A stretch of 64,000 nucleotides of DNA from Apostichopus japonicus (lineage: Eukaryota > Echinodermata > Holothuroidea > Aspidochirotida > Stichopodidae), in assembly GCF_037975245.1 (NCBI RefSeq), contig NC_092563.1:28481960-28545959 (forward strand), given 5' to 3'. Positions 28,401 through 40,600 of this stretch are shown here, piece after piece. The position numbers and the translations under genes were made by a program. How positions within the stretch are numbered: position 1 is the first letter of the stretch; each line of letters begins with the position of its first letter. A model generated the notes under the pieces. The model did not search any database. It saw only the letters and a program-made list of their open reading frames with translations, and was not told the DNA's origin.

Positions 28401-31400
28401 TCCCCTTACCACAACCCCTCCCCTTACCACACTCCCTCCCGTTACCATACTACCGTGAAGGGGACTCACCTAAGCTTCCGTTTCATTCCTCCCGACAGTT
28501 TCTCTGATACGCTGTTGGTTTTATCTACCAGTTGTAGATCCTCAATCATCTGCCTCACTTCCTTAGCTGCAGCCTTACCGCTTCCTCCCTGCAGCAAGAA
28601 ATAAAGACAGATCCAATATATGACAAATATACTGACGTAAAAAAACAACAGAAATAGACATCGAGGAGGAGGAAAAGTCTGACCTTGAACAACCTTTTCC
28701 ATATTCTTAATTTCAACTAAAATGTTGGAAACGTGAAGCACATTATCAAATATGTATAAATAAAAGTGATTTATTCTTCCCTTCTAGCTCTTCAGGATTT
28801 TGTTTCATAATTAGAATGTACAGCTCCTCTCAGTCAACTCAGTGGATACAATTTTATTGAACATGTTGTTAACCACTAAATCAAAGAATAAAAGTAAAAC
28901 ATAGTGATAAAAAAATCCTTCCAAAATTTTCAAGCTGCGTCCATTTTATTTTTCGTATTCATATTTTAAGGGATTTTGTCATTTCGTTACTTAAATTTAC
29001 TTAAAAGTCACTTTTTTTTTTTTTAGGAATTTTAGGAAATTCACTGTAAATCTATATAATTTTTAAAATGATTCCTTCGTTTATATATATATATATTTTT
29101 ATATTATTATTTAAGCTGCATCCATTTTATTTTTCATATTCATATTTTAAGGGTTTTGTCATTTTGTTGTCATTTTAAAGGGCTCTTGAACATGCTTAAG
29201 CATGAAAAGAGCACTATATAAATTTGGTAAAATAAAATAAAAATATTAATAAAATTTTTAACAACAGGAGGTAGTAGAAGTGTCCAGACCTTCAGTTGGA
29301 TGAAGAAATCCAAATGTTCTTTCACTGTGAGACGGTCAAAGAGAACGTTGTGCTGAGGACAGAGGCCTAGACTGGAACGGACTCCTTCGATATCTGTGAT
29401 GATGTCATGTCCGTTGACCGAAGCGGTTCCCCGCGTGGGAGGGAAGAGACCAGTCAGGATCGACATAGTGGTGGTCTTGCCGGCACCGTTGTGACCCAAC
29501 AGTGCTGTGATCTGTCCTTTATACATATTCAGTGACAGGTCATCTACTGCCATCTTCTTGCCCACAGCACTCTGTCACAGAATGAAATAAATACAAAAAT
29601 ATCAAATTCAAAGTTTATCAGGATTTGTTACAACAAGTAAGTCAGATAGTGGTCACTAATTCTCAACAAGTTCAACAAGTAATTGACTGACATCCCTCAA
29701 TACATTTAACCCAACTGACAACGATTCATTGTCTAATTTTAAAAATTCTCCCGATACCTGGGAAACATTTGGGAGGTCAGAACCCTCCCTCCCAATAAAG
29801 CAGGTTTGAATTTGTTATTTTTTAAATTATTTATTCAAAATGTGTAATCCCTTCTTTGCGATCAGTTTTTCTGTTCTGAAATAAACACGCGAACAAAAGC
29901 TAACCTGCATGCCTCCCCCCTCTTGGGAAGGAAACTATCATTACAAAATTACAAAATCTGATTAGATATTTCTGTACTGAACATTCCTATGTAGTGTGAA
30001 AATTTATGCTGAAACTTAACTGCACAATATCCAAGTTTCCGAGATGATGTTATCCAGAAACCAATTCAAATAATCAGGTTGGTATTTCTGGTGTCCTTCA
30101 AATTTCACTGGGTGAGTAACACATGGTAATTATACAAAATTTCTTATGATTTTTGCTAACACTTTTCCTCCTTACCTTGTAGACTTTGGTCATATTCTTG
30201 ATACTGATTCCTTTCTCCAGGTTTGGTTCTTCTTCATGATCATTACTGGTCATTCCTGTTCGATTCATCTGTGAAAGAGTAACAATGGTAGGCTGCATCA
30301 AGATGAAAGGACTAAAACTAAACCCTACTTTGAGTCAGATTGTTACATCCAATACAGATCAGCTCTAGTTTTTGGCTATTTGGTCTAGTGGTATGTGACT
30401 CTTTAAAGGAGGGCCCAGTTTAAATAAAAAAGAATATCAATTTAAAACAGCTTCCATTGTGGGGAAGGTTTGTGATCCACACAATTCATGGTGTTGCTAC
30501 GATTAACTAATTTCAACTACCTTACTCACAAATCCAGTCAAACTGGACCTCACATTGCTACCCACTATACCTAACATTGTTTACCATCATGCCTCACATT
30601 GTTTACCATCATGCCTCACATTGTTTACCATCATGACTCACATTGTTTACCATCATGACTCACATTGTTTACTATCATGCCTCACATAGTTTACCATCAT
30701 GACTCACATTGTTTACCATCATGACTCACATTGTTTACCATCATGACTCACATTGTTTACTATCATGACTCACATTGTTTACCATCATGACTCAATTTGT
30801 TTACTATCATGAATCACATTGTTTATCATAATGACTCACATTGTTTACCATCATGACTCACATTGTTTACCATCATGACTCACATTGTTTACCATTATGA
30901 CTCACATTGTTTACCATCATGACTCACATTGTTTTCCATCATGACTCACATTGTTTATCATCATGACTCACATTGTTTACCATCATGACTCACATTGTTT
31001 ACCATCATGCCTCACATTGTTACCATTATGACTCACATTGTTTACCATCATGACTCACATTGTTTATCATCATGACTCACACTGTTTACCATCATGACTC
31101 ACATTGTTTATCATCATGACTCATATTGTTTACCATCATGACTCACATTGTTTACCATCATGACTCACATTGTTTACCATCATGAGTCATATTGTTTACC
31201 ATCATGACTCACATTGATTACCATCATGACTCACATTGATTACCATCATGCCTCACATTGTTTACCATCATACATCACATCATGTTATACAAAAATTGGC
31301 TGCCACCATACCTCCATGGTATTGTCAGGGGTCACAGAACCTCCAGTTGGGGCCGGGGGTTTCATTCCGCACCAGTATGACGGTTGGAATGGGAAGTAGA

Positions 31401-34400
31401 ATGGTTTTGGGATACCATACTTCCCTGGAAACACGCCCTCTATGTACCTGAAAATGTCAAATGGAAACGATTTAGCAGAGCCATTGAAACATTGGCAAAC
31501 TGGTCATGTTTACTCCTAGTGAGGATTGCAATTACAACAGAACCAGCACATAGTTTCAGTCCGTTCAGTACAAGTCCAAGATTCAAAGTTAGTTAACAAT
31601 CCGTGCCTCCTGCTTTGAAAAGCTCATATCATAAATGCCGTACACAGGTGTATATGTAGCATTTGTAAGGCAGCCATTTTGGAAGTACAATTTATGCAAA
31701 TGCCACCTACATGAACTTACTGAAAGAAATTCATCTTTCAAATCAGTCTTATTCTAGGTTACACAGGGTACAAATATAAGAGCAGTTTACAGTCCAACTT
31801 TATGTTATTCACAAAACAAGTCAGGACACAGGACCTATGATTCACGCACTTTGAAGCAAAGGATGTCTCATCAAAAACAGATCTCCAAGAAAAGACAAAA
31901 CCTTAGTTCACCTACAGTGCTACCCCACCGGGCCCCCCTTCATCCCACCACCTTCTCCTGATTACTCTGATCCTCGTTATACCAAGACCAGATTGCCTGT
32001 CCTAAGACCAGAAGGAGTTTGCATCGATAAGGTACTTAAAGTGACTGCAGTCCACTTACCACGTAAAGAGGAAAAAGAAGACAGCATCCACTGCAAGCAT
32101 GATCAGAGCATAGGCCAAAGTAAAGCTGCCATCTACAGAGGGGCTTTCCCATAATGAAGACCACTGGACACCCACTCCTTTACTTTCAAATCGAGCAAAG
32201 ATGGAGACTCCAAACGTAAGGGCACAGTTCGGCATTAGGCAGAGTAAGAACAGGGCCGGCCTAGAAAAGTAAGACAAAGAATAAGTAAAAGAGTTATCAA
32301 ACATTGTTGTCATGCAAGACAAGTCAACGTGTGTCCTGGTAACATAGACGAAACTTTCAAACCTGAGAGGGGGTTATAACATTGTTCCAATTATCTCCAG
32401 AATTTATTAAACTTAACTCTCAATATCCAAATGAAGAAAGTGGTTGATAACAGAAATCAGGTCAAAGTTCACATTATAGATGGTAGGGTTGTTTTAAACT
32501 TGACCGAGGCAATTATTTTGAAAAGAACAAAAGAAATCGCGTATTACAATGGATTATCTACGGATTAATAAGGAAATTCTTACACGGGGGTATCGTCGAC
32601 ATCGAAGAAGCCAGCGGGGACGTAGGAAACATACCAGAGCACCATTCCAAATATCAGTCCGAGTCTAGCGTTTGTAAAGATGACGCTGATAGCAAAACTC
32701 CAAGTGATGCCAGCCAGCACCCACAACAACAGGAACACGAAAAGTGTGAAAATGTTACTATATTGGAAGAGGTTTCCCACCTATTGTGAAGACAAAAAAT
32801 AAAATAAAACAAAAACAAACATTTATCATTCCAAGTCCACTCAGGTTTAAAGGAAGAAGGCAGAACGTGCTGTAATCGGTTGCTAACAACAGCACTCACC
32901 ATGGAGCTACCGACACGTATGATCTAACAATTACACAGCAGACCAAATTCAAGTGAGAGTGCCGCTGTAATAAATCCACTAATTGCTGTATACTGATAAG
33001 ACAAAGCTAACTGGCAGACCCATCAACAAAGGCCTTTGTGCAGTCCTACCAAGTTGCGGATGACATAGATATTTAGTATTCTAGAATGTTACGAAGATGC
33101 ACCACCTTTGACCTTACCGTGAAGAGAATGGTGATAAGAACGATGGGAATGAGGAGGAATATGAGACTCTTGAGGAACCAAGCTAACCAGTGGATCCAAT
33201 TATCCAAACCCATCATCTTCATACTCTCCTTCAATCTCAACTGCTTCTCAAGGACAATTTCCTAGTGTCAAAAAAAGGACAAAAATAGAAGATTTTAAAT
33301 AAACCATCTTGGAAAAAGATATGGGCAGAAAAATGTAATGTATACAAGTCGGCAGAAAAAAATAAATAAAAAACAAATCTATATTATTTCTTGAATTACA
33401 CGTTACCAATGACAACAATAAAAGCAATAACAGACCATTGTTTTGAACATGTGGATCAAGTTTATCTGGTTTAAGGAGAAAGACAATACCCATGTCAGAG
33501 CAAAGCTTGTGTTACATTTGTTTATTAGGTTATTACAGTTACATCTGAAGAGTTATGTTACAATTCATGTATCCACAATTCCTCTACCCTGAAAAACAGT
33601 TTTTGTTTCAACCCTAGTGAAATGTCTGGGGAACTGCACGTCTGCATAAGTGGTTTCACTTACAGTAAATGTTTCTGTGCAAATAGTCTGACTGTTTGTT
33701 ATTTTACATACACCAGCTATAACCAGTGCGACTGATCAACACAAACTCAATTTTCACTGATTCCTGAGTTGACTTAAATTAAGATATGTACACAGAGAAA
33801 GAGAACTGTGACACACAGGTCTGACAATTGCAACAAATGGCTGAGATTGGCTATTGTGCTAGCATCTATACATATTCATACTTGAAAACTTCCACGGCTG
33901 GCTGAGATTGGCTATTGTGCTAGCATCTATACATATTCATACTTGAAACCTTCCACGGCTGGCTGAGGTTGGCTATTGTGCTAGCATCTATACATATTCA
34001 TACTTGAAACCTTCCACGGCTGGCTGAGATTGGCTATTGTGCTAGCATCTATAAATATTCATACTTGAAACCTTCCACGGCTGGCTGAGATTTGCTATTG
34101 TGCTAGCATCTATACATATTCATACTTGAAACCTTCCACGGTTGGCTGAGATTGGCTATTGTGCTAGCATCTATACATATTCATACTTGAAACCTTTCCC
34201 AGCTGGCTTTTGTGATATTTAGCAGCACACAGACAACTTTCCTCCAAGCAATGCTTATTATTGTCTGGGTTTACCCTTTAAATGAATCTTATATCATACA
34301 TTTTGTTAATTTCCATTTTAATTCAACATAATCTGTGTAAAGTTTGCCTTGTCATTGGTGGGGGGTTCTATATTGCCTACTACCAAGCAAATATTAGCTT

Positions 34401-34647
34401 ATGGTGGATAAAAGACAAACATAAGAGTAACCAAGGTTCTTTATCACCAAAAGCTTCAGCTTTCATCAACTGCACGAGCCGACAATTTCTTGCTCGAAAT
34501 GAGACTGGAAAGTAATTACGGAAACGAAAACACCTTGGTTGATGTTTTCGCCAATGGATCTGTAAACAGTCAGCAATTAATAACTCATTTCAGCCTTAGA
34601 AAGTCCCCCCCTTCTCTCTCTCTCTTTATATATATATATATATATAT

Positions 34648-34690
<43 letters not shown>

Positions 34691-37600
34691 TATATATATA
34701 TAGATATATATATAGATACATATAAAGTAGAAAGTATTTAATAATCACCTAATAACAGCAATTCCAAAATTTTCATAAAACTTGTGGCTTCCTCCTTCTT
34801 CAACATTTTGAATGAAAGTGTTGATTTAAGCCAACATTTTAGTGCACTGTGATGGCACCTTATTATAGAATTACATTCAAACTGAACTAAACAGCTTTAA
34901 GCCTATTCTGGATCATGATGAGCGCACACCATGACAACAGAAAGGCTTCACTGAGAGATGATGATGTTTTACCTTCGTTATTGTTCCAGCTGAGTAGATG
35001 AAGGCAATACAGAGAACAAAGGGCAACAAGAATTCAATAGTAGTGATAAAGTCATCCTGGAGGTAGGCTGGGTACGGGTATTGCTGCGAGAGAAATACAT
35101 TCAATAAATATTTAACGTTACATCATCAATGGGGGGGGGGAACAATACTAACAACTGTTCAATGTTGATGTGAAGGGAATATAAAGTTACAAATGAGACA
35201 TTAAAAATTAAAAATACATATGCTAAGAAATAGGTAAATACTTTTAAAATGAATACAGACACAAGGAAATAGTTAAATCTTGACTAAACACCAGCTGATT
35301 GTGACCTAGACTCCAGATTATGGTCAGAATGTCCCTGGTAACGAACCAAAGCTTAACGACAAAGTAATGACGTCAGGACGAGGAGAAGTTTACCAGAGAC
35401 CGTAGTAGTACTCTACTCTATGACTTTAATGAAAACATGCTGGTACAGCTTCACTGTTTGCTTCAACGTCAAATGAAGAAAGTGATGGACGTGACGATCA
35501 AAGAGAAACTATTAACCGTTTGTAACAAGAGTAACTTAAAAGCGTCAGTGGGTTTTTATAAAACAGAGATGGTGCAGTTCGTACTCTTTCAGAAACAGAT
35601 GCAAACGGGATGCCTAGAATCAAATGGAAGTTTGGTTGACATATTGTGATGACTGTGAGGTATATCTGACACTTCATGCCATTGTGGAAACAGCACGACA
35701 ACCAAAAATAAAGTAGAAAACATTATTATGATTGAGTTGTACAAATTTTATCTTGATTTGTTAAACACCAAAAAAAGGCTAACAGTTCAACAATCAGACA
35801 GATTAATGACACAGCGATCAGATTAACTACTCATGTCTTTGAGAATGACACTTGAAGCTAGATGCAACTCCGAAATGCACCTTAAGTCATAAAGAAGTTT
35901 TAGTAAAAAAGTGGATTAGTGGGAGTCTGTTTTCTAAATTGGAAAGTTGCCTATCACAAAGGGAAAAAAAAAATTCTTCAACAATCACAAATCATGGAGA
36001 ATTACCTAATCAGTTTTCCAGGAAAATAAAACAAAAGCCTGAGCTACAATATTCAAACTAAATTTGTTTTCCCTTGCTGAAAAAGCAAAACAAAACAAAC
36101 AAAAAAGAAGAGAAAATTACCTGAACTTCTGTTTCAATTGTTGCAAACGTTATGGCTGTAAACAAATCCAGGTGAGAACCACTTATCAACTTGTCAACGG
36201 TATTCTGAAGCAGCAGAAACCTGGTCTTGTATTCACTTATAAATGGAGAGATAAAAAATTAATGAAGAAAGTCAGATACCAGAATTCAGACTGCATCAAC
36301 ATTAAATGTACTCGCTGCATTATCTCTTGAAAGGAGACACAAACCCAATCATTATCGTTATTAAACACGATAGAGATAACACTGTAAATGAACAACTTTC
36401 TCTAAAACAGCTAATAAGCTAAATCTGTATTCCATATCATGATCCCCTAAACACGAGGCAGAAGACTTGAGCAAGTATAAAAATTACATCATCGAGCCAA
36501 ATGTGTTGCTTCGATTATTATGGTTTATCTCTGTATTTTAACAATGCCATCTTAATGATGTCTCTGAAACAGAACAGGAGTTTTCTACGCTGTTTGAGGA
36601 GATCATTCATCAAAATGATGGTCGCTATCATATGAGTTAACAATGATGTTAGGGATATCTTTTCTCAACAAGAATGGCAGTGCCTGCATAGAACTGTCAA
36701 GTAGCTTAATGTTGGATGCTACGTTTTCACCAACATTACTACCAACCTGAATTGCAGCTCAGAAACGTCAACTTTTACCTTATTAACTTACCAGACACAG
36801 ATTACATTGAACATAGTTTTGGTAGCCATGTTTAATAATCACAAGCAAACCATGGGGGAACATGTATACACAAACTATAGCCAAGTATTTGATATCAGGT
36901 ATCTCTGTATTTGATATCGGGTCTCTCTGTATTTGATATCAGGTATCTATGTATTTGATATCGGCTATCTATGGTTTTGAAATCAAGTATCTATGTAGTT
37001 GATATCAGGAATCTATGCATTTGATATCTGGTATCTATGTATTTGATATCAGGTATCTATGTATTTGATATCAGGTAAACTATGTAGTTGATATCGGGTA
37101 TCTATGTAGTTGATATCAGGAATCTATGCATTTGATATCAGGTATCTATGTATTTTCTTTTCGTTTATTTGGTTTATCACTTCACGTATCAACACAACAG
37201 ATTCAACATAACATAAATTGTACTTACAGAAATGACAAAATATTTGATGTGAGGCTGTTGTGTATTTTATTCCAAGTGTGTGTGTATTTGATATTAGATA
37301 TTTATAGATTTGATATCAGGTATCTATATATTTGATATGAGATATCTATAGATTTGCTATCAGGTGTGATCAACATATGTTTGACAGTGCAATGTTCGTT
37401 TCTCCCTTTTAATTGTTGTCTTATTTGATAACTGGTGTCTGAATAAATCGAAACCTGTTCAAACAACCTTTGCTGATTATTAACTACACTCTTTGTGTTT
37501 GATATACAGTACCGCTTTTAAGTAAATTGGAAAACCGCGCTCTTTATTGCGCTCTGTGCGTTTAAACCTTGCTCTATCTTTTGTTAAAACCTGCATTGAA

Positions 37601-40600
37601 ATGCAGTTAATTGCGGGGAACTGTTTATCAGAGCGCAGATTCCGTCGGAAGGCTTCCCTAATTCTATTCATGCCAGCTAAAAGTGTGAAGTTCATTGTTA
37701 CTGTCAGACGGTCAATGGCTGTAATCCTACTTAATTCCTTCCAATCCGGTAACAAAAGAATATCGATCGTCGCCGGTAGAAAGAAGACCGAGGGTTTATA
37801 CTCGGTCAAGGGAAGGGATAGTGTATAAGCACGTATCTTGCACTGTTTAAATTCAACGTACAATACAAATGTCCAAGTGGGCGCAAAACAGTTGGTTTGA
37901 TGGGTGAAACGTTAGCAAACAAAATTCCCGCGATTGCCGCGAACAATAAAAATTGCCGTTTAATATTCAAACAGTTCTCAACGTCCGTTCGGAAATAACA
38001 ATATTCCTGAAAGTTATTCAGGAATCATGATTTTTCCTACCACAGATTAAGTGAGAAAGCCGAATTGATCATTTCCCGGGGCTAGAACAGTACAGTATAC
38101 TGTTCTTGCAAGTAATACGGGCTATTCGCGCACATGTTACATTACGGAACTGAGTTGGTACTCAGTTGTATACTGCACTGAGACATTGCACGTTGTCACT
38201 GCCCTTGGAATTCCCAAAGTATACAGCTTCACCGGCACTGTTCAAAACAACAACTTCAAACGTTTTTGCACGTTCTCATTTAGTATGGGCCGATCCTACC
38301 TCTTAGCCTACATCGAAAGTTACGCCGTATACACCTCGCAAGAAAACCACGATAACCTTAAATGAAAAAACAATATTTTGCACTTGAAGAACTGACTTCC
38401 CTCAAAATGCAATGATAAGGTCTAGACCCAGTACTTCTTGATACATTGAGTTTCCAATTACTAGTCAAAAATATTTTCTGAAAAAAAGTACGATATTTTT
38501 CACAAAAATTGATGATTAGATAAGTGCTTCCTCACAATCAAAGTGCCGCCCCGAATTCGCTCCGCTTACGTAAAACTTCTATATATATTGCACGTGGAAA
38601 ATACGAGTTTTTACACACATAATTCCCATTGACATTGGTCACGGAACATAAGTATGTCATCGACATTCGAACTTGCCCAAGTTCATTGCACCATGTGAAC
38701 GACACAACAAACTGTACATGATTGTACATATTCCCGCCATCTGGACGCCAATTTATAACTTTTGGTGTAATATGCAAATTATGAATGGTAGTGTACTGCG
38801 CGGTTAAAACTTAAACTATTGCAACACACACAAATTCTGTGTTTTGTAGTAGTAACTTTTGTATCAAATGTAAAGTACTGTATGGTAGGCCTACTATAAT
38901 TTATAAAAGACGGTTTTCCTCAGGCGAAAGGGAAAAGGGGTGTTTCGGTGAACTCGATCTCTTTGTATAGTACTTGGATACTTAAAATGACCATGATGTA
39001 CATGCAGTTTCTATTTCTCTTTAGTAAGCTCTACTCATCATTTTAATCCTTTGCGGATCTTTTATTGGAATAAATTCGAAATGTATTGTTTGACGCCAGT
39101 ATTTAACCAGGGAGTTGTTTCCATAACAACTCCCTGATTTAACGGTAAGCATTTCTTAAATTGTTGACTGAGCTTCAAAATCCATTTTCAAACAAGTCTG
39201 TTAATTTTCATGAAGGTTTTATAAGAAATCGACATACAGCTAGGGAACGAAAGTTGTTCTATAGTATCCAAATAAAATACATGTTTCTCGTACTGAGATC
39301 TGAAAAAAAAACGGGCGGCCATTTTTCTTCTTTTCATGTGCTGCTACTAGTTTGGAATATGTTCCAACCTTTACAAAATAATTTTTAAGGATAGTTTAGA
39401 TTTCTTGTAATCCGAAAAGAAACTCGGGAATCAGGAAAAAGGAGGCCAATCAATTGCACGGACGAGAAACATGTTTTGAATTTAACCGGCCCTGCTTCAA
39501 ATTTGTTGGGTGGAAGTTCTTTTTTCTTTTCATTCTGTTGGAACCAATGGTAATTTATATAAAAATTCACACAAGAAACGCTTAGTAACACTTTATTATT
39601 TCTTCAAAATGTTGCCAACTATTTAAAGTAAACTTATCCTCCGTCATAACAGAAATAAGACCTGAAGTTGTGCTGTCGTCTCTTTCTGAACAGGGAGATC
39701 CATGTGGTCTTGCCAGATATTTAATGCATAAAATATTTACACCATATGAGCTTTTAAATTGTAATGTTAATGGGATTAAGAAAAATGCACTTGATAAGGA
39801 TAGGGTATTTGCAATTAGGAAATGTATTATGGAGCAGTTTCATGTACCACTTCACATTCAGAAAAGAGTTTGGGGACAGTGCATTAAAAAGATGGACACA
39901 GCCAACAGAAATGCTAAGAGATAATTAGCAATGGCAGTCAAATCTTGAAGTACAGTATTTTTTGGTATATTCCATTTCCTCTATTTTTTTTGTCATCATA
40001 TATTTAAACTTATTCTTGATGTGAAACCTTTGAAGACTGTAGTCAAAAAGAACTACATGTTAATTTTGATCCCTTGCATGGTAATTTTAATATTTTATTA
40101 TTGTATTTTTCATTGTTGTTGCCTTTGTAAGTGCAATGTTTCCTAGTCTAATAGACAGTGTGTTGCTTTTAGTTTGCTTTTCTAAGCGTGACACTGTTGT
40201 ACTGTTTTCTTTTATATTATTAATTTATTTGCTTTGTGAGTGCAAAGCCTAACTTTTCTTTTGGAATTTTTAAAAGATTTAGAGAAAATACAGACTGCTT
40301 GTTTCTTTTTAGTTTGCATTTCTAAGCTTTAACACTGTTGCATGATTATTCTTATTTTATAATAATTTGTTTTTTTTTGAAACAAGCCATTTGTGCTTAG
40401 GATTCTTTTTCATTTTGGTTTCCAGGATATAACCACAATTATTCTCTTTACAACTCCCTTCAGTTAGTGACAACCTTCGCATTCGTAAGCCTATGAACAG
40501 AACTCTATAAATCAGTGCAAAGTTTCCTGGCCTAATGTGCTTAAAGTTCACACAAAACGCGAGGCCTAATGTTACTACTAAAAATGATATGTTACCCCGA

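Noticed and set aside
28152-28604. 150-codon plus-strand Pro/Tyr/His-rich frame
   Set aside because: Arises from the C-rich minisatellite and runs antisense across exon W15.
38538-38777. Minus-strand 79-codon frame in the TIR element as a transposase fragment
   Set aside because: No catalytic motif or family resemblance seen.
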